From assembly GCA_023396795.1 (NCBI GenBank), contig JAEWUY010000014.1, positions 1-15,334 of the forward strand: a DNA stretch of 15,334 bases, read 5' to 3'. How positions within the stretch are numbered: position 1 is the stretch's first letter; each line of letters starts with the position of its first letter. This document shows positions 7,382-14,147 of this stretch, piece by piece. The DNA is from Bacillota bacterium (lineage in GTDB: Bacteria; Bacillota_I; Bacilli_A; RFN20; CAG-826). The position numbers and the translations under genes are program-made. Under the pieces are notes generated by a model. The model was not told where the DNA came from and did no database searches. It was given only the letters and a program-made list of their open reading frames with translations.

Positions 7382-7672
7382 TTAGTCTGCGTCAACTGTA
7401 ATCAGATGACGAAGCACGTTGGCGTCGATTTTGGCTAAACGATCGAATTCAAGCAAAGCTGGTTGATCGGCTGTCACTTTGATGACAACATAAAAACCCT
7501 TGTTTAAATCCTTGATCGGATAGGCTAAATCCCTTAGTCCCCAGCCGGGTAATTCGGCTGTAATTTCAGCGCCATTTTTTGTTAAAATGCCGTGAAGTTT
7601 GGAGACTTCATCTTGACGAGCGGCCTCATCGAGGTCAGCTTTCAAGATGTACATGATTTCGTACTTTTTCAT
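7382..7672 (-). CDS. rpsF: Small-subunit ribosomal protein bS6
   Basis: bS6 of 96 residues, the usual length. It forms the bS6:bS18 heterodimer on 16S rRNA. Family features are MKKYEIMYILKADLDE (1-16), the GWGLRDLAYPIKDLNKGFYVVI region (about 44-65) and LLEFDRLAKIDANVLRHLI near the end. The frame is open for 24 more codons upstream, but that peptide has no family resemblance and would cover the structured leader. The start is set at MKKYE, preceded by a strong GGGAGGT site 6 bases upstream. It is the first gene of rpsF-ssb-rpsR. Expression is probably autoregulated through the leader described separately. Confidence 0.96.
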   Translation of the reverse strand: MKKYEIMYILKADLDEAARQDEVSKLHGILTKNGAEITAELPGWGLRDLAYPIKDLNKGFYVVIKVTADQPALLEFDRLAKIDANVLRHLITVDAD

Positions 7673-7747
7673 TAGTACACCTCCCTTTTGGTCATTCGGC
7701 TTCCATTTACTGGAAGCTGAGAGAAAGCGATAAAAATATCGCACAAC
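7673..7747 (-). promoter_or_regulatory. Probable S6:S18 autoregulatory mRNA leader of rpsF
   Basis: The roughly 75-base 5' leader contains two hairpins. The first is GCGATA/TATCGC with a 4-base loop (7727-7742). The second is GCTTCCA/TGGAAGC with a 5-base loop (7699-7717), directly followed by the CCGAATGA stretch (its first C closes the stem). The bases CUCUC just 5' of the second hairpin (7719-7723) can pair with GGGAG of the Shine-Dalgarno (7681-7685). This encloses an asymmetric internal loop that carries the CCG. An SD-sequestering helix around a CCG-containing loop is what is described for the S6:S18 leader family, where the protein dimer binds a mimic of its 16S site and represses translation. 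Structure is seen by eye; assignment to that family is inference. Confidence 0.62.
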
Positions 7748-7753
7748 AATAAT

Positions 7754-7759
7754 ATTATA
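7754..7759 (-). promoter_or_regulatory. -10 box of the rpsF-ssb-rpsR operon
   Basis: A consensus TATAAT on the - strand in a very AT-rich stretch. The predicted start near 7747 places the two leader hairpins at the very 5' end of the transcript. No good -35 match is found at 16-18 bp; a near-consensus TATACT immediately upstream (7762-7767 region) may be an alternative. Confidence 0.5.
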
Positions 7760-7788
7760 TAGTATATCTAAAGTAAAGTATTAATGCG

Positions 7789-7810
7789 CCCGGACGCAAG
7801 ATTTTCCGGG
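7789..7810. repeat. GC-rich inverted repeat between lysS and rpsF
   Basis: CCCGGA and TCCGGG are exact inverted copies separated by 10 bases, standing out in AT-rich DNA. No T tract follows on either strand. It lies upstream of the expected -35 of rpsF and after the lysS terminator-like hairpin, so it could be a 3' RNA hairpin of the lysS message or a protein-binding site. The sequence does not decide. Confidence 0.4.
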
Positions 7811-7816
7811 ACAAAT

Positions 7817-7853
7817 AAAACGCTAGCGACTGGGTTAGATCGCTTTTCGTTTT
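7817..7853 (-). terminator. Probable terminator of lysS (imperfect, bidirectional shape)
   Basis: On the - strand AAAACG pairs with CGTTTT as an outer stem, with an inner AGCGA/TCGCT stem and a 10-base loop. The tail reads TTTTATTT. The structure is interrupted by a small internal loop, so it is weaker than the rpsR and ftsH terminators. It lies about 46 bp after the lysS stop. Confidence 0.5.
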
Positions 7854-7899
7854 GATGCTCCTTCCCTACTGATATATAAGCAAGAAAAAGGAAAAATGT

Positions 7900-9384
7900 T
7901 TATTTATCCCTCATACAAGGGAACAAGATGACTTCACGAATTGAGGACTGATTGGCCATCAACATAATAATACGATCGATACCCATGCCAATACCGCCAG
8001 CGGGAGGCATTCCGTATTCGAGAGCTTCCAAAAAGTCAGTATCCATTTCGTTAGCTTCTTCATCGCCAAGTTCTTTGGCTTTAAGTTGAGCTAGGAATCT
8101 TTCTTTTTGATCAAGCGGATCATTAAGTTCGGTATAGGCATTGGCGAATTCGGTGCCATTGACAAATAATTCAAAGCGCTCGACAAAACGTGGGTCAGCG
8201 CCTTTTTTCGTTAATGGTGAAATTTCAATTGGATAAGAATGAACAAACGTCGGCTGAATCAAGTCATCTTCACAATATTTATCGAAGAACTCATTTATGA
8301 TGTGCCCAACGCCAGTCATATGTTTTTCAACATGAATATCATGTTGTTTGGCAATCTTTACGGCTTCTTCAAACGAATAGACTTCATTAAAATCGATACC
8401 GGTTTTTTCTTTGACTAAATCGACCATAGAAACCCATCTAAAGGGCGTACCCAAATCGATTATTTTATCGCCCCACGGAACTTGTGTGGTGCCTAAAACC
8501 TTGAGGGCCGTTTCCCGTAAAACGTTTTCGGCTAAATGCCTCATGTCATCCAAATTGCCAAAAGCTTGATACAATTCGACGGTTGTAAATTCTGGGTTAT
8601 GGCGAGTGTCCATACCTTCATTACGGAAAAGACGACCAATTTCGTATACTCTTTCAATCCCACCAACCATTAATTTTTTTAAGGGGAGTTCAGTGGCGAT
8701 GCGAAGATAGAAATCTTTATCAAGAGCATTATGATGTGTTACGAAGGGCCGAGCATTCGCGCCACCAAGGATTGGTGAAAGAACGCTAGTTTCAACCTCA
8801 ACAAATCCTTGTCCATCGAAATAATTTTGCATAGCCCGAATAACGCGTGGTCTGAGTAAAGCAATTCGCCTTGATTCGTCGTTAACAATTAAGTCTACAT
8901 AACGGCGACGATATCTTTCTTCGACGTCAGTTAGACCATGGAACTTTTCTGGTAAAGGACGAAGTGCTTTGGTTAAATGCGTGTACTCGTCAACGCGAAC
9001 GGTAATTTCACCAGTTCTCGTCAACATGATACGACCCGCCATGCCAATAATGTCGCCTAAATCGGCTAAACGAAAAACCTCGTAAGTTTTTTCGCCAACG
9101 ACGTCAATGCCAATATATCCTTGAATCGAACCACTGCGGTCTTTAATATTCACAAAAGAAGCTTTTCCCATTCTACGAATGGCCATAATACGCCCCGCAA
9201 CTTTAACGCGAAGATTCATGACTTCAAGTTCTTCATTATTCTTGCCTTTGACAAGTTCGATTATTTCTGAAATATCATGACTTTTTTCATATTTCTGTCC
9301 GAAAGGATCAACGCCTAATTCACGATACTTACTAATTTTATCGCGCCGGATTTGTTCTTGATCAGTTAAAGTTTCTTCTATCAT
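7900..9384 (-). CDS. lysS: Lysyl-tRNA synthetase, class II
   Basis: A class II synthetase of 494 residues that charges tRNA-Lys with lysine and ATP; the length is normal. The N-terminal anticodon-binding OB domain covers about 58-140. The catalytic core starts near 155 (EERYRRRYVDLI). Motif 1 surrounds FVEVETSVLSPILGGANARPF (194-214). Motif 2 is FRNEGMDTRHNPEFTTVE (253-270). Motif 3 is GGIGMGIDRIIML (463-475). The substrate region TEFANAYTELNDP (411-423) is intact. The start is supported by an AGAGGT site 8 bases upstream and by the short distance to a plausible promoter. In Bacillus dusB also precedes lysS, so the order is conserved. No T-box leader is present, since the 5' region is too short. 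Confidence 0.97.
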   Translation of the reverse strand: MIEETLTDQEQIRRDKISKYRELGVDPFGQKYEKSHDISEIIELVKGKNNEELEVMNLRVKVAGRIMAIRRMGKASFVNIKDRSGSIQGYIGIDVVGEKTYEVFRLADLGDIIGMAGRIMLTRTGEITVRVDEYTHLTKALRPLPEKFHGLTDVEERYRRRYVDLIVNDESRRIALLRPRVIRAMQNYFDGQGFVEVETSVLSPILGGANARPFVTHHNALDKDFYLRIATELPLKKLMVGGIERVYEIGRLFRNEGMDTRHNPEFTTVELYQAFGNLDDMRHLAENVLRETALKVLGTTQVPWGDKIIDLGTPFRWVSMVDLVKEKTGIDFNEVYSFEEAVKIAKQHDIHVEKHMTGVGHIINEFFDKYCEDDLIQPTFVHSYPIEISPLTKKGADPRFVERFELFVNGTEFANAYTELNDPLDQKERFLAQLKAKELGDEEANEMDTDFLEALEYGMPPAGGIGMGIDRIIMLMANQSSIREVILFPCMRDK

Positions 9385-9400
9385 ACTGTTTTACCTCTTT

Positions 9401-9414
9401 TGCTTATATAAGCA
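9401..9414. repeat. Perfect 14-bp palindrome over the lysS promoter
   Basis: TGCTTATATAAGCA reads identically on both strands. It overlaps the last four bases of the proposed -10 and the expected transcription start of lysS, a position typical of an operator. It may also be chance in AT-rich DNA. Confidence 0.4.
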
Positions 9415-9438
9415 TATCATTTACATTTACATTTTCAA
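9411..9438 (-). promoter_or_regulatory. Possible lysS promoter
   Basis: On the - strand TTGAAA (-35, 9433-9438) is separated by 16 bp from TATGCT (-10, 9411-9416), with a TG extension directly before it (9417-9419). The predicted start near 9404 gives a leader of about 20 bases carrying the AGAGGT site. This would let lysS be transcribed independently of dusB. Confidence 0.45.
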
Positions 9439-9451
9439 AACGAACGATAAA

Positions 9452-10417
9452 TTACTTAATCGACTTTAAAATAGCTTCTAAATCATCCCGTGTATTGATG
9501 TCGGTAGTTAAGGCGCCTTTGATTGGTTTCATCCCTGGATAACCATTAAAAAATTTGGGAGCGATTCCTCGTAAAATCATGATTGCTTGTCTTTCGCCTT
9601 TTTCTTCAATTAGCATGTTTGCGTAGTTACGTAAATAATTAACTTGTTCCAAGAGACTGGCATTTTCCAATCGCTCTCCGGTTGTTAAATATGTATCAAT
9701 TTGTTTGACTAAATGGGGATTACCTACTGCCCCTCTCGCGACCATTACAGCGTCAGCTTTTGTCATTTCAAGCGCCTCAATCGCTGCATCTAGAGAAAAA
9801 ATATCACCACTAATTATTAATGGAACCTTCATTTGATCTTTAAGCCCAATAAGCGCTGACCAATTAGCTTTTCCGGAATACATTTGTTCTGTCGTTCGCG
9901 CATGAATTGTAATAGCAACGACTCCGGCTTTTTCTAAATGCTCAACCACTTTTTTAAAATTAATGGTTTTATCGCTCCAACCCAAACGAATTTTCGCCGT
10001 CACAGGCTTGCTAGAATAGGTAACGATTTGAGAGACATAGTCTTCTAATTTTTGAGGATTTTTGAGCCAAGCAGAACCAGCGCCTGTTTTAGTAACCTTC
10101 GGAACCGGACACCCAAAATTTAGATCAATAAAATCGTATAGAATATTTGAATTTTGAATGATTTCAATGGCTTTTTGTGCGTTTTCAATTTTACTCCCAA
10201 AAAGTTGAATTCCGATTGGACGATCGGTTTTATCGGTTGGCAAATACGAAAAGGTATTTTCATTTCCGTAAAACAAACCACAGTCACTAACCATTTCGGT
10301 AAAGCTTAAGCCGACACCAAACGGTTTCAAAAAAAGGCGATAAGCTTGCGAGGTAATACCTGCCATCGGGCCAAGAACAACGCGCGATTTAATTTCAAGC
10401 TCGCCGATTTTCCACAT
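9452..10417 (-). CDS. dusB: tRNA-dihydrouridine synthase, DusB type
   Basis: A flavin enzyme of 321 residues that reduces specific uridines in tRNA to dihydrouridine, using FMN and NADPH. The TIM-barrel domain opens with VVLGPMAGITSQAYR (13-27) and EMVS (41-44). The active-site loop DLNFGCPVPKVTKTGAGSA has catalytic C103. AKIRLGW (141-147), IHARTTEQMYSG (171-182), ISGDIFS (202-208) and MVARGAVGNP (225-234) contribute FMN and RNA contacts. A helical RNA-binding domain follows (about 245-321). The start matches the family N-terminus (MWKIGELEIKS). Unusually, no Shine-Dalgarno lies at normal spacing: the 15 bases before ATG are pyrimidine-rich, and a strong terminator for ftsH ends 4 bases before the ATG. 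Expression probably depends on read-through from ftsH. Confidence 0.94.
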   Translation of the reverse strand: MWKIGELEIKSRVVLGPMAGITSQAYRLFLKPFGVGLSFTEMVSDCGLFYGNENTFSYLPTDKTDRPIGIQLFGSKIENAQKAIEIIQNSNILYDFIDLNFGCPVPKVTKTGAGSAWLKNPQKLEDYVSQIVTYSSKPVTAKIRLGWSDKTINFKKVVEHLEKAGVVAITIHARTTEQMYSGKANWSALIGLKDQMKVPLIISGDIFSLDAAIEALEMTKADAVMVARGAVGNPHLVKQIDTYLTTGERLENASLLEQVNYLRNYANMLIEEKGERQAIMILRGIAPKFFNGYPGMKPIKGALTTDINTRDDLEAILKSIK

Positions 10418-10420
10418 ATT

Positions 10421-10443
10421 AAAAAAGGAAGGTTTCCCTTCCT
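10421..10443 (-). terminator. Strong intrinsic terminator between ftsH and dusB
   Basis: AGGAAGG pairs perfectly with CCTTCCT around a GAAA tetraloop and is followed by five further T residues on the - strand. The 5' arm begins inside the ftsH TAG stop codon, and the T tract ends 3 bases before the dusB ATG. It is the best-formed terminator in the window. Confidence 0.85.
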
Positions 10444-12460
10444 ATTTAGTGCCCCCTGTTTCCGTTGCAAGTGGCGCAGCTGGTGGAGCAACTTCCTCAG
10501 CTTTAGGAAGACTGCGATTCTTTAGAAGATATTCGATTTCCTCGGCCGTTATCGTTTCGCGTTCAAGCAACGTTTCGGCAATTAAAATAACATCATCTTT
10601 GTGTTCGTTAATTACATTGCGTGCCATCTTATGAGCATCATCAATAATACGACGAACTTCGGTATCAATTTCAAAAGCGATTTGGGTTGAGAAGTTTTTT
10701 TGTGTCGAAGTATAATCGCGACCCAAGAAAACAGAGCCGGAATCCTTTTCATATTGGATTGGTCCGAGTGAACTCATGCCATATTCAGTAACCATTAACC
10801 GAGCAATGCGCGTGGCGACTTCAATATCGTTATGGGCGCCAGTGGAAATATCATCAAAGAAAATTTCTTCGGCTGAACGCCCGCCTAAATAGCCAATTAT
10901 CCGAGCTTCTAACTCTTTCTTAGTTAATAAGAAGCGGTCTTCTTCAGGGGTCATCATAACGTGACCGCCAGTGCGACCACGAGGAATAATTGTAATTTTT
11001 TGGACTTTGTCTGAGTGTTTTAATTTTAAGCCAATAATCGCGTGACCAGCTTCGTGGTAGGCAATCGAGCGCCTCTCGTGTTGGTTAAGGGCGCGCGAAC
11101 TTTTTGCGGGTCCGGCTATTCGCCTATCAATTGCTTCGTCTATTTCACGAATGGAAATGCGATCTTTCCCACCTCTAACTGCTAATATGGCTGCTTCGTT
11201 TAAAATATTGGCAATATCGGCGCCGGAGAAACCGACAGTCCGACGAGCTAGTTGCCCAAAGTCAATTGTTTCATCAATCGTTTTCCCACGAGCGTGAACT
11301 TTGAAAATTTCTTCACGTCCTTTACGGTCAGGAAGATTAACAGTAATTTGTCGATCAAACCGCCCGGCTCTTAACAAGGCGGGATCAAGAACGTCTTCGC
11401 GGTTTGTCGCTGCAATAACGATAATTCCCGAATTATCTGAGAAGCCATCCATTTCAACTAGAAGTTGGTTCAAGGTTTGTTCACGTTCGTCATTACCGCC
11501 GCCCATACCAGCGCCTCTTTGACGACCGACAGCGTCGAGTTCATCAATAAATACAAGACACGGAGCGGTTTGCTTAGCCTTGCGGAACATGTCGCGGACG
11601 CGACCTGCGCCAACACCAACAAACATTTCAACAAAATCTGAACCAGAAATCGAATAGAAGGGAACACCGGCTTCGCCGGCCACAGCTTTCGCTAACAACG
11701 TTTTACCAGTTCCAGGCGGGCCAACAAGGAGAACGCCCTTTGGGAGTTTCGCACCAAATTTAGCGAACTTTTTCGGTTCTTTAAGATATTGAACAATCTC
11801 AACCATTTCGGCTTTTTCTTCGTCGCATCCGGCAACATCGGTAAAACGTACTTTCGTGCTATCTTCACGACGCGCTCTTGAGCGATTAAAGTCCATGGCT
11901 TTCGAATTCGCGCCATTGACAGAATTATTAAGTCTTGAAAAGAAGAATAACGAAACGATAACTACGCCACCCAATAACAAAATGGTTGGTCCCCAATTTT
12001 GCCACCAGCTAACTTCAAACGCATCACTATCAACAAAATATGCTCCATTATTGGCGCTTGGGAAAAGAGCGTTATACTCTTGAATTTCAGCTTTGAACAA
12101 TGAAGAGTAACTAGCGTGTGTTTCGGTAGCACCATCAACAATAACATCAAACGAATCTTTAAAAAGTTCGTTTGGAATCATAACTTCATAAGAACCTTCG
12201 GCGTTTTTAGCGGGATCATAGTAAACACCAGATACTTTTGTGGTTTGATATCCCGAGCTACTTGTCGCTGTTTTGATGACATAAGAGTTTAAGTTTGTAT
12301 CAAGGTCATTCCCGGCAGCGGGATTTCCTGATAGATACCATACTTCTGGCGATCCTTGCATGGAAATAATTAGCCATACAAAAGCGAAGATGGCGACGGC
12401 CATTAATAGGTATGGAAGAATGTATCCAAATATTGATTTTCTAGGTTTTGCTTCGTTCAT
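10442..12460 (-). CDS. ftsH: ATP-dependent zinc metalloprotease FtsH
   Basis: A membrane AAA+ protease of 672 residues that extracts and degrades membrane and unstable cytosolic proteins. Helix 1 is at about 12-33 and helix 2 at about 157-175. They flank an external domain of about 120 residues, longer than the roughly 80 of Bacillus. The AAA+ module has Walker A GPPGTGKT (247-254), Walker B CLVFIDELDA (301-310) and the second region of homology with AGRFDR (365-370). The protease has the zinc motif HEAGH (469-473), and the third ligand is expected in NDIEVAT (544-550). The tail after 650 is alanine- and proline-rich. An AGGAGGT site stands only 3 bases from ATG. The neighbours tilS and dusB match the Bacillus tilS-hpt-ftsH region with hpt missing. 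It has its own likely promoter upstream and a terminator downstream. Confidence 0.97.
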   Translation of the reverse strand: MNEAKPRKSIFGYILPYLLMAVAIFAFVWLIISMQGSPEVWYLSGNPAAGNDLDTNLNSYVIKTATSSSGYQTTKVSGVYYDPAKNAEGSYEVMIPNELFKDSFDVIVDGATETHASYSSLFKAEIQEYNALFPSANNGAYFVDSDAFEVSWWQNWGPTILLLGGVVIVSLFFFSRLNNSVNGANSKAMDFNRSRARREDSTKVRFTDVAGCDEEKAEMVEIVQYLKEPKKFAKFGAKLPKGVLLVGPPGTGKTLLAKAVAGEAGVPFYSISGSDFVEMFVGVGAGRVRDMFRKAKQTAPCLVFIDELDAVGRQRGAGMGGGNDEREQTLNQLLVEMDGFSDNSGIIVIAATNREDVLDPALLRAGRFDRQITVNLPDRKGREEIFKVHARGKTIDETIDFGQLARRTVGFSGADIANILNEAAILAVRGGKDRISIREIDEAIDRRIAGPAKSSRALNQHERRSIAYHEAGHAIIGLKLKHSDKVQKITIIPRGRTGGHVMMTPEEDRFLLTKKELEARIIGYLGGRSAEEIFFDDISTGAHNDIEVATRIARLMVTEYGMSSLGPIQYEKDSGSVFLGRDYTSTQKNFSTQIAFEIDTEVRRIIDDAHKMARNVINEHKDDVILIAETLLERETITAEEIEYLLKNRSLPKAEEVAPPAAPLATETGGTK

Positions 12461-12463
12461 AAG

Positions 12464-12470
12464 ACCTCCT
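12464..12470 (-). promoter_or_regulatory. ftsH ribosome-binding site with short spacing
   Basis: A full AGGAGGT lies only 3 bases before the ftsH ATG, closer than the usual 5-9 bases. No alternative in-frame start fits the family N-terminus better. Confidence 0.7.
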
Positions 12471-12490
12471 GGGGCGAAATGATTCGTGAA

Positions 12491-12508
12491 TTTATTACAA
12501 ATAATAAA
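12491..12508 (-). repeat. AT-only hairpin in the ftsH leader
   Basis: TTTATTA and TAATAAA form a perfect 7-bp inverted repeat around TTTG on the - strand, within the expected 5' leader of ftsH. It is all A-T pairs and does not involve the ribosome-binding site. Confidence 0.3.
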
Positions 12509-12534
12509 ATGATTTTTGTTTGCAAGTAGAATAA

Positions 12535-12564
12535 ATTATAAACAACGGACACCATCTTTCATAA
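12535..12564 (-). promoter_or_regulatory. Possible ftsH promoter
   Basis: A consensus TATAAT (12535-12540) on the - strand is preceded at 18 bp by TTATGA (12559-12564), a poor -35. The leader would be about 68 bases. No CIRCE or CtsR heat-shock operator is visible nearby. Confidence 0.4.
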
Positions 12565-12621
12565 CAAAATAATTAAATATTTTGAAGCGGTAAAGCATTA
12601 AAATGGCTGTAAAGTTATAAC

Positions 12622-12640
12622 AAGGTAGTTACACTACCTT
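12622..12640 (-). terminator. Hairpin enclosing the tilS stop codon
   Basis: AAGGTAG and CTACCTT form a perfect 7-bp stem. The 5-base loop contains the tilS TAA. The following bases (G, then TTATAAC) are not a proper T tract, so termination here would be weak; it may instead protect the 3' end or modulate read-through into ftsH. Confidence 0.4.
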
Positions 12641-13858
12641 TATTACAAATTTTGACTTCTTCGTTTCGACAAAATTCTTCCGATATCTTGGGACATATAT
12701 AATTGTCCCATTCTTGCTAACAACGACCGGCCAAGACGTTCTAAGCCTCATCGGCATTTTCCAATCAATAAAGAGGCGACGCACTTCACAAAGATTGCCA
12801 TCAACAAGATAGCGGTCTTTTGGTTTGAAGGTTCGAATCGTTAGAGGGTAGTCTTCTATTGTAATGTTTCGATCCTCAGCGCCATCGGTGAAATCAATTG
12901 CGAAAAAGTCTGTATCAAGAATTCCTGGTTTTTTCAAAATAAAGAAATATGGCTTGCTAGCAATTTGTTCGTTTAAGACTAAAACATCGTACTCTTTATT
13001 TAAACTAAAACCTATGCCAAGAGGAATATCGATATTTGGTGTTTTTGAAAGACAAATTTTCCGAATCTCGGCAAGTTGTTTCTCGCTAAGAGGTGTGTAC
13101 TTTTGGCTCTGCTTAACAAACTGCGTAATGGCTTCATTGAAGTCTTTGTCGTTTAATTTTAAAAGAGCAGTTATTGATAGTTCTTTTTGATTAGAAACTA
13201 GCTTGCTGATATCTTTTTTTTGAGCTATAAGACTGGCGTTATTTTCTTTAATTTCTTTGAGGATTTGATACCTTTCGATTTCGGTTAATTTATCAACAAC
13301 TTGATGGCGGATTTTGTTACGTAAATACTTTGTTTCGAAGTTACTAACATCAATCGAGAAGGGTACGCGATTTTCGTGACAATAATCGAGAAGATCTTGC
13401 TTTGAAAACGAGAGTAAAGGCCGAACAATTGTCATGTTTTTCATCTGAATGACTGGTTCTATACCATAATAATTAACGCGACTATTGCGCTGTTTTTGAA
13501 TTAAAAAGGTTTCAATTAAGTCGTCTTGTTGGTGAGCAACAAACAAAGCTTTTGCATGATGTTTTTCATACATGTCTGAGAAGAAATCGTATCTTAATTC
13601 ACGAGCCCAAGATTGGAAATTTCCAGTCGCACTTTTGGGTGCGTCAAATTTTTCAAAAAGCAGATTGTGTTCATTGCAAAAAACGCGTAAGGAGTCTTCT
13701 TCAAAATTGCTGACGTTGCGCTTGTGATAATTTACATGGCAAACAACAATTTTGTTCGTTTCTTTCATTAGAAGATGAAGAAGGGCCATCGAATCTGGAC
13801 CATAAGAACAGGCAACAAGATAGGTTGCGGATTTGTCGATTGAATAATTGATTTGCAT
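12629..13858 (-). CDS. tilS: tRNA(Ile)-lysidine synthase TilS
   Basis: TilS (409 residues) attaches lysine to C34 of tRNA-Ile(CAU) with ATP, allowing AUA codons to be read. The N-terminal PP-loop ATPase shows CSYGPDSM (17-24), where most relatives have SGGxDS, so the second position is Tyr here. It is followed by HVNYHKR (41-47), the HQQDDLIETFLI motif (109-120) and YLRNKIRH (178-185). The C-terminal domain is recognisable from IRTFKPKDRY (341-350) to VRRLFIDWKMP (359-369). The frame is open 27 codons further upstream, but that stretch overlaps the rqcP coding region, so the start is placed at MQINYS. An AGGAGA site lies 7 bases before it and the rqcP TAA ends 1 bp before it. mfd, rqcP and tilS form one close-packed unit. 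Confidence 0.94.
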   Translation of the reverse strand: MQINYSIDKSATYLVACSYGPDSMALLHLLMKETNKIVVCHVNYHKRNVSNFEEDSLRVFCNEHNLLFEKFDAPKSATGNFQSWARELRYDFFSDMYEKHHAKALFVAHQQDDLIETFLIQKQRNSRVNYYGIEPVIQMKNMTIVRPLLSFSKQDLLDYCHENRVPFSIDVSNFETKYLRNKIRHQVVDKLTEIERYQILKEIKENNASLIAQKKDISKLVSNQKELSITALLKLNDKDFNEAITQFVKQSQKYTPLSEKQLAEIRKICLSKTPNIDIPLGIGFSLNKEYDVLVLNEQIASKPYFFILKKPGILDTDFFAIDFTDGAEDRNITIEDYPLTIRTFKPKDRYLVDGNLCEVRRLFIDWKMPMRLRTSWPVVVSKNGTIIYVPRYRKNFVETKKSKFVIKVV

Positions 13859-13859
13859 A

Positions 13860-14129
13860 TTATGATCTCCTATCTGAAATGTTTTCTTGATATAAAACTT
13901 CATACATTTTTTCGGAATCGAGAACCCCAGCGTGTTCAAGTAACATCAATACTTTAACGCCGATGACATTACGGCCGAGTTTTAGTTCAAGTTCATCGCC
14001 GATTTTTATTTCTGTTGATGGTTTAGCTACTTTACCATTAACTAAAATACTTCCGCCATCAGCAACCTCTTTGGCGACAGTACGTCTTTTAATTAGACGT
14101 GATACTTTAAGATAACGATCGAGCCTCAT
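13860..14129 (-). CDS. rqcP: S4-domain RQC factor RqcP (YabO)
   Basis: A small RNA-binding protein of 89 residues, the length of Bacillus YabO/RqcP. The S4 domain occupies about 1-60 and begins with MRLDRYLKVSRLIKRRTVAKEVADGG, almost the family consensus, then ILVNGKVAKPS and GDELELKLG. RqcP binds 50S subunits carrying stalled peptidyl-tRNA and supports alanine tailing by RqcH in ribosome-associated quality control. The E. coli relative is Hsp15. In Bacillus it lies downstream of mfd, separated by sporulation-region genes and followed by divIC. Here mfd is 18 bp upstream and tilS 1 bp downstream. The ribosome-binding site is poor: AGGGG lies about 15 bases before ATG, and the bases between are AT-rich. 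Confidence 0.9.
   Translation of the reverse strand: MRLDRYLKVSRLIKRRTVAKEVADGGSILVNGKVAKPSTEIKIGDELELKLGRNVIGVKVLMLLEHAGVLDSEKMYEVLYQENISDRRS
13866..13871 (-). promoter_or_regulatory. Ribosome-binding site that fixes the tilS start
   Basis: AGGAGA inside the last codons of rqcP stands 7 bases before the ATG at 13858-13856. It supports this start over an in-frame ATG 81 bases upstream inside rqcP. Confidence 0.7.
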
Positions 14130-14147
14130 ATATTTATATTACAACCC

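Noticed and set aside
7673..7744. A 24-codon N-terminal extension of rpsF
   Set aside because: It would translate the structured leader and the Shine-Dalgarno; the peptide has no family similarity and bS6 begins at MKKYE.
7760..7899. A tRNA or small structured RNA gene between lysS and rpsF
   Set aside because: No cloverleaf, T-loop motif or CCA end is present; the hairpins are better explained as a terminator and an isolated inverted repeat.
10415..10444. An FtsH-DusB fusion made by stop-codon read-through
   Set aside because: The two genes share a frame across 9 codons, but both have complete family termini and the linker forms a terminator; no recoding signal is seen.
12461..12560. An RNA thermometer in the ftsH leader
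   Set aside because: The AT-only hairpin at 12491-12508 does not pair with the AGGAGGT site, so no temperature-dependent masking is indicated.
13859..13939. A 27-codon N-terminal extension of tilS
   Set aside because: It lies wholly inside rqcP in another frame, whereas MQINYS has a good AGGAGA site directly upstream.
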